Part shown: piece by piece, positions 20,001 to 33,821 of the stretch | How positions within the stretch are numbered: the first letter of the stretch is position 1 | Layout: every line of letters starts with the position of its first letter | From: Zygaena filipendulae | Taxonomy: Eukaryota > Arthropoda > Insecta > Lepidoptera > Zygaenidae | Assembly (NCBI GenBank): GCA_907165275.2 | Contig: OU015654.1 | Location: 2,311,501-2,375,500 of the forward strand | Direction: 5' to 3' | DNA: 64,000 bases | The notes under the pieces: model-generated | Seen by the model: only the letters and a program-made list of their open reading frames with translations | Databases searched by the model: none | What the model was told of the DNA's origin: nothing | Translations under genes and position numbers: made by a program

Positions 20001-20419
20001 CTGATAATTACGAAACCAACAGAAAAGAATTATTGGCATCGGTCGAGCCATTCTCGAGTTTTAGCTAGACAAACGAACAGCAATAAATTTTTATACCTAC
20101 ATAAAGATTTAAGTAATTAAGAAAAGCTATAATATATAAAAGTAGCTATGTCACCATAGGGTGATATATCCGCGTATTTGAATACATTATTACGATATAT
20201 AACGCAATCGTTTGGTTTATAATTCCGTTCCAAAGCTAATCACAAACATTTTTAATCAATGGACGAACGAACGCGAACGGCCCGAATTCACCTTCAGTGA
20301 TACGCGCACAAGGACGCGAGTACGTAAGCGTATTTAAACGACGTAATAAGCCTTTTTAGCCTGACTATAAATTGCTACACTCTGCTCGCACTTAGTGTCG
20401 TTCTATGCCAAGAAAATTT

Positions 20420-20655
20420 GGACATAGATAAGCAATAGTGTGTTAACCCACACTGGAGAAATTTTGAGTAAATCGTGTTTTAAAATTATAGCGCCATTTT
20501 GTGTCAACATTTTTTTATGTTCAACATATTTTTACATATTTAAACGACGTAATAAGGTAAACACATAATTAAAAAACGTTTTCTAGCTCGCAATAAATCG
20601 TTCTGTATCAATAACTTAATTTGGTGGGTTAACATGTTATTGCTTATCTGCATCC
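20420..20655. mobile_element. MITE with GGACATAGATAAGCAATA ends, copy 2 (TSD ATTT)
   Basis: Same family and orientation as 19300-19534, 236 bp. ATTT precedes GGACATAG and follows CATCC, again a 4 bp duplication, so each copy transposed on its own. Confidence 0.85.
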
Positions 20656-21599
20656 ATTTATCCAGGCAATTCCCTTTACTCGTACCTATAACGTAGACAA
20701 GCACTAAGAATGCGTTTTAACAAAAAATGTGAAAGTTTGTATGGAAATCGATACTAGTTATTTTCAATTAAAGAAACACGTATTTCACAGTTAACTATCA
20801 TAAAATTAATATAAATCAATCAATGAGTTGTTCTAAGTTTAATGAATTTGTAAAAAAAAAAACAATTGCAAATTTTTATAAAATAAGCAGTGCGTTGTCA
20901 GTTGTCACTCAAGAAAAAAAAAACATTCCGGAAGGCAGAAGCTTGAAGTGTGTAACATAGATGAAATCGCGGGAGACACAGCGAGTTCTAATAAGGTCAC
21001 GTCTATATCGCAGGGACGGTAGAGAGTAGAGAGGTCTACTGGGTACGATTTTTAGACGTTTCTTTTGGCTCATTCGCATATTTGCCTTCGATGTTTCACT
21101 ATACCGAGGACGTCCTGAGCCTGATCGGTATACGTGCTTCTCGGACGTTCTCTTCCAACACCCTCTCACTCTATTACATATTTACGGTGGGTGGTCGAAA
21201 ATTCCTACCTCAAACAAACTTTCTAAAGCCAACGGTGGGGACACAAGTACCTACCTACTTATTTCATTACCTACTTTTCATTTTTTAAGCTTTGCATCAC
21301 ATAAATGACTTTAAAATTAGGTACGAATTTCTTACTGATTTCCTTGTAACCAAAAAAGTTTTATAATAAAAGAGTAAAAAAATAATTGCTTTGGTACCTA
21401 CACAGATAATTAATGAGAGTTTAAAATAAAAAAAAAACAGTTAAAGAATTTATTTTACGATTACATAAATTGCGCTTAATATTATCCACTTGTTTTTTTT
21501 TTATTTATCAAAAAGTTCTACTCTAATTTAAAAAATATTATTACTCTCCATTGTCTATAGATTTCCTCGGACGATCGATGGATTTTATTTTATTTACTT
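20656..21599. other. Unassigned interval
   Basis: No gene recognised; short opposing ORFs at 20909-21288 are by-products of modest GC content. Confidence 0.3.
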
Positions 21600-22290
21600 C
21601 CGATTGTAGTGTTGTGCGGATAATTTAGGACTGGCAACTTGGATTTGACTGCCTTTGATCGGCGGCTGTCAGTCATCGGCCGATTCAGCCCAGCACGTGC
21701 ACACCGCATACACCGCGCTCCGCTCGCGGCTCGCGTGCCACAACGTCTATTGACCTTTTCACTTGCCCAAGCGATTTAGCGCACTTGGACCGGTTTTGTT
21801 TTTCCCACCGAACGTCAATCACACTCCTCACCTTTACGACATATTATAGTGAAAGTCGGCGATATTAATAAATTAAAAAAACACACCCACCTCGATGTTC
21901 TGCCGGCTTCAACAACCGGCGCTCGTGCACAGCTGATCTTAAAATCCAAGAGCTCGGTCGCACAGAGACAAATAACGGATAAAAAAATATAAAATAAGAA
22001 CACAACACTCGCGGCATTCAAATTCGAATTAAATACGAATCGAATTCGCGCGGGAAATCGTGTGTAGTGATGGGCACCGGTCGATCCGCGATCGATGGTT
22101 GCAACGTGAGTCGATATGTTACGTAAGCTGCGTAGTGAGCTGGCGTCGTCGCACGTGACTGGTGGCCGTGTGACGGAACGAGCGCGGCAACCGCGGCCGC
22201 CCCCCCGCGCCGCCGGGCCCCCCGCGCGCCCGCACCCGTCCCCCGCCGCACACCACCCACACCCCCGCGTACGTACACGTAGAGATACAT
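21600..22290. promoter_or_regulatory. GC-rich island, probable host promoter or 5' exon
   Basis: This ~700 bp block contrasts sharply with its AT-rich surroundings and is dense in CG pairs, above all at 22180-22270. On the minus strand a plausible donor (ATCGAG then GTGGGT) lies at about 21891. Overlapping ORFs of 131 and 165 codons on the minus strand are low-complexity Gly/Ala/Arg-rich readings without family signatures. A CpG-dense first exon or promoter is the simplest reading; strand and gene are unknown. Confidence 0.4.
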
Positions 22291-25200
22291 AGAGCAGACG
22301 TTTGATAAACAAATTACAAATTTTAGATACGCTTCAAGAGGAGTTCCGAGTTTCAATAGGATGTTCCTCAAGTCTTTTAATAAAAAATATTGTGAAACGT
22401 TCATTTTAATCAAAAATATATTGTTCTTTTATTAAAGTTTAACTTTTAATATTTGCGCTCTATAAGCTTATTATACCTAACCATACCTACTCGTGAAATA
22501 TTTTCATAGATTCATAAACGTTTTGGATGAGTAATCTAAGTAGTTTCCTCTTTTGTCGTGAAAATCCGTTTACTTCATAATATCGCTATCTCTCTCTGAT
22601 GACCGAAAGTCAGCGTCAGTTAACGATGTTGATCGTACACCGGTAACTTTTTATAACACCCATTGTCATATCAGTTTTATGTATGCGGAAAAAAATATAA
22701 AGCTTTAAAGCTTCGTCGCTAACGAGTTTACGAACTGCGTGTATCTTTTAGACGATTGAAAAACTTTAGTTTATTTTTACGTCACTCAATGTGGAAAAAC
22801 ATTTACGGACTTCTCTGTCACTTTGGAAACTGATATATTTAAGAGGCCGACCAAAAGACCTTCAAGAATGAATCATAACTGAACTGTTCTAAGGTTGTTG
22901 TCAGGTGAGAATATTTTTTTATCTTAGAGAATAATTACTTTAATAGCATCATTTCCGTTTCACTATTATTAAAAAGGTAGAAAGGAAAGATATTTTTATT
23001 TTTTATTTATCACTGAATTAATCTATCAGAATTGTATTAAAAGACGCCATAATCAAAGATGAAAGGGAGAAGTTAAATGAAAAACTTTTATCAAAACGCA
23101 TGCTGTCAATTTATAAGAGAAAAATATTGATCGTCACGTAATTTAAAAAAAAATACGTACTTCAGGAATTCTCTAAGGATGTCGTTAGAAGCGCCTTGAT
23201 TGATTTTAAATTATTTCGTGAAATCCATCTTTTTAATTAAACAGTTTCTTTTGTTCGATCGAATATAAATTAAGGGGTAAATAGCAGCTAAATTATTGGC
23301 GTTATTCTCAAAAAAATCTTTAATCAAGATATTAAATTTAATAAAAAAAAAATCTGACCTTTTTTGCAAACCAATAAGCAAGGATTAATTTTGGATCACT
23401 ATTATGATAGATCTCAAACTAAATTGACACTTTTAATCTTTTAATTATAGTAATTGTATGGTTAGGTTAAAAATAAAATCTTGTTTTTTTTTTCCCGCTA
23501 ACTGTGTGAAAAGTGTGTATATTATGTCATTCGAGCGCAAAGAGATTTGTTTTTTTTTCCCTTTAAATTTTTTACATTACTTTAAATACAATACTTTTTA
23601 CTTTAAATCATTAGTTGCACTAGAGATTCAACTGTTGAGTCTTCGGCTTGATCGGGATTCTAACTCAGCACTTGAAACAAAAAGGAACTTTGCTCATTTG
23701 TTACACAAATAACTTTTTCCAGTCTACCAAAAAAAGTACATAATCTATGCCAGCTATTACAGTACAATTAAATAAAATAGTTGTGCCCGCGGTAATTTGA
23801 TGATCCGCTCCTATTGGTCGTAGCGCGAGTTTACCAGGTAGGTACTATCCATCACAAAAATAATTTTTAATTTCGAACCAGTAGTTCCTGAGATTAGTGC
23901 GTTCAACCAAACTCTTCAGCTTTATAATATCGGTAGGTATAGATTTTATAAAATTCATCAAGCAATCGTGGCTTTTTTGTAAAAAACAATGGCACACATC
24001 CAAACTTTTCCATCTAAACTATTAGTTAGGATTAGATTTTAATAGATGTCACGAAAAAAACATAAATGCCTTAGCAACCGTAGCTTATCGAATGATGGCG
24101 CGACCTCGATATTTTCTACCGGGCGGTGCCAGCCCGCCGAGCGACGGATTGCGACCCCACAAGGATAATCAAATTATTTACCTACCACTTTTTCTTCCAT
24201 TTTTTGTATTATAAAAGTACTAAGACATAAATGAAATTGAATAATGTTGACGTACTCTTAAAGATTTTGCTTTGATAAAAATTATCTTAATAAGAAAAGC
24301 GCTACATTTTGTAACTCGGTAAAAACACTCAAGGCTGGGTAATTAACTTATATTTTTTGGAGGTAGGTAAAATTATCCGTGAAATTTTCTTATACTTTTA
24401 TTTAAATAATGCTGGCCGGCTTTAATGGCATGTTAAACGAAGTAAACTGAATAAATTACCTAATTTAATTGAATAAAAAACAACGAATACAATTCAGTTT
24501 TGAATTAACAAGAAAATAATATACAATTGAAATGTAAAGGTACCTACCCAGAAAGTTTACAAATAGGTACATAATAATAATAAATTTGTTTCCTTTAGCG
24601 TACACTTAATGAGCAATTAAATAGCTACGAGTTCCGCTCGTAGCGCCGTAGCACGTCGTAGAAGCATTTCGCTCGAGCTACGCTGCGGTACTTATGCAAA
24701 AGAGGCCAATATTTCATCGTTCCTTCGTCTATTGCAGCCAGTATTAACATAACAATCGCTTACACTAGGTATGTACCGAGCCAACAATCATTATAATACA
24801 TACATACAAACCTATACCAGGTATATAAACACATATAAGGCTTCAACATTTTTGATACGAATCTGGAGAAATGTAAAAATATATATTGATATTTAAATTT
24901 GTCAAGTCCTGTTTCTCATATTATCATAAGTCAAATAAATCTGTGTAGGTATACGTAGAATGTTATCGATTCATGTCGATGTCTTGACGTCTCTACGGTG
25001 TCCGTGCATTCGGCGAGTGCACGGACCGCGGGCGGCAGGCAAGCGAGACAGCATCATACACAAGTCACATATGTATGAGCAGTACGGTGCATACTGGACG
25101 TTCGAAAAAGAAAACATTGGTTCTTTTTTTAAATACATTTTTTTCCTTTTCTGTCCCCATCACTCAAGCGGACAGGCGCATTTAGTAACCACCCATAGAG

Positions 25201-26077
25201 TTTATTTTTATTTCAAGGGCAAATGTCACAGACGTAGCCAACAATAAATATCTGCATAAGTACCTACATAACATGTAGGTATTTTTATCGTTACTTTTAT
25301 ATGGTCATGCATGATAATCATTATTCCACTGTGTAAGTAGGTATGCAATTAAATGAGGGCAGCTTTAGCGAGGCGCGTGTGAGCGAGAAGGTGGTAGAGT
25401 TGTACCACTCGATATTATATTGAACAAGTTTATAACTACGTGTATTAGACGAACGAGTTCGTACAACGTTTTCTCATTTCCCGGGACTAAACTTTTCTAA
25501 TATTATATGTAGTTTCATTCATATTGTCGGCAGTTTCGCGGGAGTTTTCTTTCGTTGAAAATGAAAGACTATTTCCATAACTATTATTTCGCTTTTATTG
25601 CTTTGTTAGTTTTGTTCGGCTACAAACAGATTTGTCGAAGTTACAAAAGTTTTGTTACTTTATCGCTTGGAAATTATGTTTGTTTCTATAACATTTTTTA
25701 TAGGTGTTTACGATGGTGGTGTCCAAAGAGTCGATGGGTTCAACTATAGATTATGTGATGGTTATCACCTTAAAAGTTCTAAGTCATCCATTTATCATCA
25801 AAATAATATTATAATCTACTATCAATTAATTTATTATCAATCAATGCGTAATTATTATTTATATCAAGAATTATTTATTAGGCATGTAGCACCACAGTCA
25901 ACGCACGCGGTCATGGAATTTCAAGTGTGGTGGAAACACCTTTAGCTAGCTGCTCACGCCTACATCGATTAATTATTTTTGTTCATCAATTTCGCACGGA
26001 ATTTCGAACGTAACTAACGTTCTATATCTCTATGATTTTATTATACGAAAATAAATTGAAAACCTAGTAAGTACCTA
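22291..26077. other. Long AT-rich interval without a supported gene
   Basis: No coding region recognised. Short inverted repeats lie at about 24628-24680 (GTAGC/GCTAC rich) and 24998-25026 (GTCCGTGCA...TGCACGGAC). A possible plus-strand donor (TGTCAG then GTGAGA) lies near 22904. Confidence 0.35.
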
Positions 26078-26262
26078 ATCCAAACTAATATTACTACTAT
26101 TATTATTATTATTCTGTCTGTCTGTTCTCGCCTTAAATAGTGAACCGATCATGAAATTATGCAATAGACATTGTCATGGGTGCAGAAAAGGATAGGTATA
26201 GGTACTATTTATATCACGGAATTTCGGCGTGAACTCTACTCTTAACGCAAGGAATAGCCAGT
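26078..26262 (+). mobile_element. Decayed Helitron-like element with TTA microsatellite
   Basis: TCCAAACTAATATTACTAC followed by an ATT tract and CTGTCTGTCTGTTC; the 3' hairpin region is heavily changed. Confidence 0.45.
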
Positions 26263-28308
26263 GGCATATAACCATAGATGTTATAACGAAAACGGTGATA
26301 TACTTACTGGAATGAAGATAGAAATCGAATGTAAATGTTGATTTTTAATTATGTCAGAGCAGTGCGGCGGGGGCTTTGCAATTTATGCAGCAGCGCGTCT
26401 CGGTTGTCTATGTAAACAGCTAGTCGTCGAACGAACGTGGTTTTTGTTCAAAAACATGCATTTAATGAATTTCATAAGTATCTAAATCTGTATTATTACA
26501 CTATCTAAATAATTGTTACTCACGATTTCCATATTTTCGTATCAGTACAAAATACCTTATATTTTGAAAATAGTAGGTACATTATTGGCAGCAAAATAGG
26601 CAATTGCAGGTCGAGTATGAGTTCAATGATACGAGACAGGCAATTGCCATTTCTGCCGAGGAATATATTGTGCTTTTCTTAAAAAAAATGCAAGGCAATA
26701 GAAGAATAAAAAAGGGCCTTTTACTAAATTTAATTTATTAAGAAAATAAGAACGAACTCCGCTTTACCGCCAATTTTTTTTTTCTTACATTTTGTGCCGA
26801 AAGGTAAATGCATCTGTGGCTATACAGCCACGGGAACGCATTGTGTATGATAGATGAAAGAGTTCTAAATTCAAACAGCACACCGTTTCATACAACATTG
26901 CCGGCGCGCTCTTCGTTCCAAATACAAAGAACGCGCCGGGAAGTGATTTTGGTTTTTCAGTCTCCGTAAATATGATACTTCGCGTGTTCTTTATTCAAAA
27001 GTAATGACAATATTTCCGCGCATGTTTAAGAAATAGAATATTAACTAACTTCACTACAAGATAAAGGTTAAACTGCATTTTGTAACTCCCATGTCGTTTA
27101 GATTGTCGGTCACTTAAAAAAAAAAAACCTACAAAGAATTGAATTTTTCGTAATATAGTCGCGAATAAAATACTTTATAGTTTAAAAATTTTAATGCATT
27201 TAACATGACCACTATTGGGAGGGATGCAGGACTTATAGGTAACTTTTCCCTTCAAGAAAAAAATATTAAACTTTAGTCAGTTTGTTTAAAAACACGTCAA
27301 GTGAAAACGCCGATTGGCTAATTAAAACTAGGGACTGTATAACATTACACAAATACGGTACGGTACTTCGGCGATTATCTCAAAGAATCTTCAAATAAAG
27401 GCAGGTAAAACCGCGGGGCCCCAACTGATCAGAAAATAAATTCGGCAAGTTTTGTCGATTACCCAAAAATAGCTTATCAGGCCACACCGCTTAAGAAACA
27501 GCACATGCCCAAGTTTCATTAGAAAAACTTCTTTTGTCATCGAGTTAAACTTTTTCCTCACAATGGTCGTAATTAAAAGTTGGTGGCATCGCGCCCGGTG
27601 TCGGCGGCAATCCGCCATTATCTCCGCCGGCAAAAAGGGCGCCAAACTTAGGTAAATTCAACAGCTTCCCGCGTTTTTGTTGCAATAACTTTTGAACTCT
27701 AATGCACTGAATCAAGTTGCGTAGGTACCTAATTACCTATACACGTAATAGGGAGGTACCTAGAAATCCATGAACCTACCTATGCCGAAATTTAAATTCA
27801 CAAATTGTATTTTTTAAATTCATTAAAATAAAGTCGTAAAACGACAAAACTTTACTAATTACGCGCATATTCCAGGACAATTTGAAATTTTTATTATAAT
27901 ATAGTATATACTAGAATCGTACAGAATGTACCTACGTATAGATAGAAATCAGCTATAAACAAATTTTAGAGACATAAAATATGAATCATGTTAAAATTTT
28001 ACAACACACCATCTATTAATAATTATCTGAAACATATAATAATATATCATCTTACATATTAATGACCATAGGATATACGGAAATTAAACGCTGCTGTGGG
28101 CTGTGGGGTAGACTGCCCCCTATTTCTAAGGGAGGCAGTCGTAGGGGGGGTTAGAACAGCAATCTAGAGCTTGAATAGTCAGGCCGGTTGAAATATCTGG
28201 CCTGTGCAGTGCCCGACAGGCCTACGAAAATGCATTAGGGTCGTTCGTATATGAAGATTAGTATGTGCGTCTGGCTTAGCCGCGTTTGTGTGAATGTTAG
28301 AATTGCAA
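26263..28308. other. Unassigned interval
   Basis: A GC-rich stem at 26903-26940 (CCGGCGCG...CGCGCCGG) and a small Helitron 3' remnant near 27402-27422 are the only structures noted. Confidence 0.3.
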
Positions 28309-28612
28309 ATCCTATACTATAATCCTTATATGCGAATGTGAATTTGTTTATTTGTTACGCTTTCACGTCTTAACTCCTCAACAGATTATCATTATGCCCC
28401 CTCCACATTCACGCGAGAAGCTGGCGAGAACGCGAGAACATCGAGAAACGGCGGAGAACATCGGCTCCACATTCACGTTCTGGTAGTTTTCTCGCGTTCT
28501 CGCCAGATTCTCGCGTGAATGTGGAGCGGGCTTTAAATTACTCGTGAAAAGGACATAAGGTACTTTTCATCCTGAGAAAAAATTTATGTTCGCGAAGGAC
28601 AGAGAAAATTGA
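28309..28612 (+). mobile_element. Helitron-like element split by a MITE
   Basis: TCCTATACTATAAT and TTGTTACGCTTTCACG form the left part, GGACATAAGGTACTTTTCATC the right part; the family text is interrupted at 28396-28532. Confidence 0.55.
28396..28532. mobile_element. Short MITE with ~43 bp inverted repeats
   Basis: 137 bp, almost entirely two inverted arms: CTCCACATTCACGCGAGAA and GGCGAGAACGCGAGAA recur as complements at the right end with two or three mismatches. Confidence 0.8.
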
Positions 28613-29385
28613 TTAAGTAACCAAATCTACATCTACACTTGCTCAGTTTGTGTTTGAAAGCCATTCAGTATAGGTACAACACAAACTTAATGGCGTGGTT
28701 GCCGATTTTACAAGTGACATGACAAATACACGTATTAATAGGGTGTTCCGTAAACACTGGGAGCACTGTAAGGTATGACGTCACTGCAGTATACTTCGAA
28801 ACCGTTCCTATAAAGATATACTAAGTAAATTGAGCAATACTGGTTACCGTTCAAAATGAAACGCAGTCCAGTATACTGTCATTAATGTCATTGTCATGTC
28901 ACGCTGTCAACCACTCATGTCAATCGACCGACGTGGTTTACCAATCATTAGTCCTAGGATGATCACTGAGAGCACCTTGCCTCGAAAGCGCCAGTGCTCA
29001 CAGTACAAAAATGGCGACGGTTATGGCGTCATACCGCCTACTGCGGATACTGCGGCAGTATACTGAAAGTTATTTGAAACGAATTTCAGGGCACTGGGAG
29101 CACTGGGCCAGTGCATTTCAGAACATATCCTAAAGTCACCTGTTGCCAAATTGAAAAAAGAAGAAGAATAAGAAGAATCATAGTAGTGATTAATATTAAT
29201 GGCGGCAACACTTGCCTATGCCAGGTAATTATCATAAAACGCCAGAAGTGCTTTTCTAAAGAATCTAATAACAATCCCAATAAATACTTGGTTGAACAAA
29301 CATAAATTCGTTATTTGAAGCGCCAACGTGATATATTATCAAGTTAAAATTAAATTAATTTCGGCATCCCCCTCTCTTCACACAG

Positions 29386-29405
29386 CCCCCCCCCCCCCCC
29401 CCCCC
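29386..29405 (+). repeat. Homopolymer of 20 C
   Basis: Twenty consecutive C, followed by T and a further C-rich run to about 29420. Long C tracts are rare in an AT-rich genome and error-prone in assembly. Confidence 0.9.
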
Positions 29406-30002
29406 TCCCCGTCACCCCCTGCCTCGCCCGCTCGCCGCTATCTTCCTGATATATAGAGGATGTTTAATTAAAATATCCTTATGTGATTTACGACGGATGC
29501 GTATCTATCGATAATAATTATTATAGGTTTAATACTGATTTATCGATCGTTCCGTATGTTTTTATTACTTTTACTTACAATTATATTAGTCCTATTTAAT
29601 AATACTAAAATAATAAAAGTAATACCAGACTTCAAGTTAAAATAATCTAGCATGCGTATGAAATTATGGATATATTTCTGAAGTTGTAATTACGCCTACT
29701 TCTTTTAGTACGTTTGCAGTAAAATTATAAAATTATGTCAGGCAGCCGACCTGACCGCGCACACTTAGCAAAAATTCTAGCGACGTGTTTTTTAACACTT
29801 AAATCAGAACAATCTCAAAAAATCTCATGGGTTTTCTTCTTTTTTCACGAAGTCGGTTTCAAATATAATATATATACATATTCTATATCTATCAGTATTG
29901 TCGTACGGTTTGAAATTGCAAACCATGGAGCTATAGTTTGCAAAAATTTCACGGATCTCTTGGAGGACACCAAATAAGTAAATCATAATGACGTTTCGAG
30001 CG

Positions 30003-30160
30003 TCGTTAATTATCTTTTTGCGGAAATAAAAAGCCGCTACTGCGAAAATTGTGATCCCATAAAGCACTATCAAATTCCAAAAAAATAACTTTCGACAATA
30101 TGTTTATCGACAAGAAAATAAATGACCAAACCGTCATCTTCCATTCCTGCCAACAACTCT
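30003..30160 (+). repeat. Diverged dispersed repeat, copy 1
   Basis: Matches 56686-56800 in order and orientation: ACTGCGAAAATT, then GAAAATAAATGA, AACCG, CATCT and TTCCTGCCAA. No ends recognised. Confidence 0.5.
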
Positions 30161-31939
30161 CACTGATAGTTCAACGGTCTAATAACAAGAACGGTAGATA
30201 TACTGTAAAATGAGATTACATTGGTATTTTATTGAACAATAGGTATTTGTGCGAGGTTTTATCGAGTAAATTCGATACATTCCAGGATCCGGCCCCACCC
30301 CGCGCCCTCGGATACCAATTTCCAAAGAAAATGAAATTTTCCTATCACTCGGAAAAAGTTTAAGCTCTCTAAGTGAGGAAAACGAAAGGTACGTTTTATG
30401 CCCAGAGCCATGTCTAAGTAATTCTCTTTTTTCTCTTTACACTTATTAAATATAGTATTAAAATAAATTGTGATAATTCGTTTATAAAAAATAAAGCACG
30501 TTTTACGACAAATCTGTTAACATTGAACATCTTACGCAATGTTATTTAGTAACGAGATGAATTTTTGTGGGGAAAAAAGTGATGAAATTCTAAAGAAAAT
30601 GTTTTTTTTTTCTTAAATGCCAGTCTTTGAAATTACGGTTTCTTGGCAATATTTATTTTTAAACGTTTAATCTTTTGCCGATAATTTTTTATTTTTTTTA
30701 TTTTGTATTTCTTAGTCTTTTATTTTCTATATTAATTACACATTAGGATTTTAGAATTTAAGTTTCACGCAAGTAGTAAATTTTAACGTTTAATGAAATA
30801 ATAATCTACAGCTAAATTGAAACATTAAAACAGCAATAAAAAATCAGGTACCCACAGCAGCGGCAGCGGAACAGCAGATTTTATGCTGCGTCGATGAATA
30901 AGCCGGCTATAAAACAGATTTGGAACGTTCCCGGATAATCCGTGATATATTAAAAGTTGGCTGTTAAGCTTCTTAGTTAACTATCTATATGATGAAAATA
31001 CGACTGTAGATTTTTTGCATATACATACATACACAGTTGCAGATTAGCACCCACCTGCAGTTTCGCCCGCGTGAAATTCAGAATTCTTTTCATGAACTCT
31101 TTGTTTCGAAATGAGAAGTACCCTGAGTCCGATTAAAAATTTTGACCACACTGTTTATGCTCTTAAACCAATTATACCAATACGATGGAACTACTTGTAC
31201 GATCAGCGCGTTCCATATTTACGTATTTTGATTATTCTTTGTCAAATTTGCTCACTACTTGTTTTTTTTTTACTACAGATTAAATTCGAACTTTAATTAT
31301 TTTAATGTTACGTTAATAAGGCACTAAGGTACATACGAGCCTACATAAGATTCTCAAATACTTTCTGTGAAATTGACATTCGTAGTAGATATAACTTGAA
31401 TAATTCATAAAACCTGGATACATTATGTATATTTTTCCATGAAGAATAATGGATATTTATGTATGGTATTATGTATATGGATAACATGTTTAATGCATAA
31501 TATCTGAAGGCTTTTTTTTCCCAATACGAGGTAAGTCAGAAAGGGGCCTGTAAACCAAATGGGTATGAAATGAAGTTTATTCGTTACGACTACAAATAAA
31601 TAAAAAAATAAAAAATAAAAATTTACATAATATGATACCCTAAGAAAATTTATTTAAACTTTATGCACATCATGGTATGATGATACGAAACTTCGCGGTC
31701 ATGAATAGCCTCGCGTCTTTTTGTGTTCATACGCCTACAGTTCATAATCATAGGATTTTTCTATCAATAAATCCAAAATTAAGGTAATTGTAGGTAAATA
31801 AGGCAGGGCAACAAAAATCACCCATGCATGAAAGGATCCAAGGAGATGGTACAATTAGTATCTCCTATAGGTAATAGAGGTAACAATATTTAAACAGTGA
31901 CTTTAAACACACAAAAATGCTACTTATACTGATGGTTCT

Positions 31940-32417
31940 GAAGTCGGTGCCAAGCCCGCTCGTGTCTGCAATGTGGTGGGAACGGACTTAGTCACCTGTT
32001 ACCTATTTGGCTTGGCACCGACTTCAAAACGATCAGTAGGTGGCACATACGTAGGTTATTTTTAACTTTTTGTGTAGTTCATTTTGGTGTGTTCTGAAGT
32101 CGGTTTTAATTTTGTGTTAAAATTTTATTTATTTTTCGCTTTCAAATGGTTTGTTTTATAAAGTGACAATTTATCCACCCAAATCGCTTACTGTGCCTGT
32201 AATATTTGAACAGTTTCCTCAATTTCTCCAAGATCCCATCATCTGGTCCTGATTTCATGACAATAGAACCACCTCGGGAGTATACCCTTTCAAACAAAAA
32301 AATAAATTTTCAAGTCGATCCAGCCGTCTTCGAGTAATCGCGTAGCAAACATATAAAAAAAAACAACATACAGTAGAATTGAGAACCTTCTCTTTTGGAA
32401 GTCGGTTAATAAAAAGT
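31940..32417. mobile_element. Lepidopteran-type repeat with GAAGTCGGT words
   Basis: GAAGTCGGTGCCAAGCC at 31940-31956 pairs perfectly with its complement at 32009-32025. TCTGAAGTCGGTTTTAA recurs at about 32093, and the stretch ends with TTGGAAGTCGGTTAATAAAA near 32397-32417 after AAACAACATACAG. This resembles a dispersed repeat common in Lepidoptera; its class is not settled from sequence alone. Confidence 0.5.
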
Positions 32418-33821
32418 TAGAAACCAATACACGTAAATACAAATAAAGATAAAGTAGATAAATTCAAATGAATAACAAAGTAAAAACAACGAAATAACTA
32501 TATAAAAACATAAACCTATATTTTGTAACATTTGTTAACCTTTACGCCGACGTGGCGTGTCACGGAATGTGACGCCTATAGGGCTTTATAGGTCGTGCGA
32601 GCGGGACACTTGTTGCTAGGATTCTTTCACGGACCGGGATAGGAGCTAGTGCGGTCACGGGCTGCGGCGACACACTACGGTTAGAAATCGTCGTCTGCGG
32701 AGAGCCGAGGCTTAGCTGCCATTCCTACGGATTCATTGCGGTATTTACCAAAGCGTTGCGGTTTTGGAATTTGTCATGTGTTGTCTGTGGAAGGGATCCG
32801 ATTAACTATTATTTGCTTTTTTATTGATTGCTGGCATACTTTATTTATTTTTGGCACATTTGTAGTCAGTTCCAATTATTATATCTATGCACATTATGCA
32901 AATCACTACAAATCAAAATTTTGGTAGAGAAATTACATTTTGGCCTTTCTTAACCTTGTATAAATGTGTTTTATTTCCTAAACTAATACAAATATAGTAC
33001 CTACTATGCTCAATCCTCAGCACAAAGCGGGTATCAAGTTTTGTTTTGAAGTGAAGCTTTTTAAGCTTGGATTTGTATGAGGATAACTCCGAGAAAGTGA
33101 AATGTCACAAATGGAAGTAGCAACGCTTTTCATTGAATGAGCAATCTGTTTGTTGCTCATGTGAATGAGTGAAATAGAATATACTCATAACTTGATAGCA
33201 ACTTTTATTTTTGCTGTAAAAATAAACTATTTAACAAAATATAAATTCATCCCAAAAACGTGCACTACAAGATCTATTTAAAAAACCGAGACGACTTATT
33301 CAAGAATCCTAATCAATAATTTAAATTGCTTCAGGACTGTCAAGTTTGAATTACAGTTAACTTACACACAAGAACAGTAAAAACTAAAGTGCTTTTCTAG
33401 AAAGCAAGTTACATTCGGAAATGTACTTTAACATAAGCAGTTAAAGTTTGATATGCGTTGTGATCGAAATAAGGGAAGCTATTCGCGGAGGGTCAACTAA
33501 TCGTTCGCTCCTCCCTTGAGATTGCGATTGTATTTTATTAGCCTTTCAGCTCGAGGGTACTCCACTATCCACTTGTTGCCGAGTTCAAATGTCACAGAGT
33601 TGATTTAGTGACCGCAGCCGGTGACGCATTTGAAGTCGTTATTGTGTAAGATAGATTTCACTTGCGAACTGAAGGGTTAAGAATGAAAGAAAAGGCATTC
33701 GGTAACATTTTAACATAATATTGAGGTTTTTTCTTAGTGCGCTAGAAACAAAGAAATGTGTGTGGTGTGGCCCCAAAATACTGGCGACCTAATAGAACAC
33801 TTAAAATGTTATACGTAAGTA
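32418..33821. other. Unassigned interval
   Basis: A GC-richer patch at 32550-32740 has no recognisable ORF or splice pair. The rest is AT-rich. Confidence 0.3.

Larger units (their letters stand above)
28613..31939. other. Long interval without a supported gene
   Basis: AT-rich and unassigned apart from the C tract at 29386-29405 and a diverged repeat at 30003-30160. Region 28740-29110 has CACTGGGAGCACTG near both ends and GCAGTATACT words in both halves, but no clean element. Confidence 0.3.

Noticed and set aside
21815..22413. 165- and 131-codon minus-strand ORFs in the GC island
   Set aside because: Gly/Ala/Arg-rich readings of CpG-dense DNA; two overlapping frames are open at once, and neither shows a family signature.
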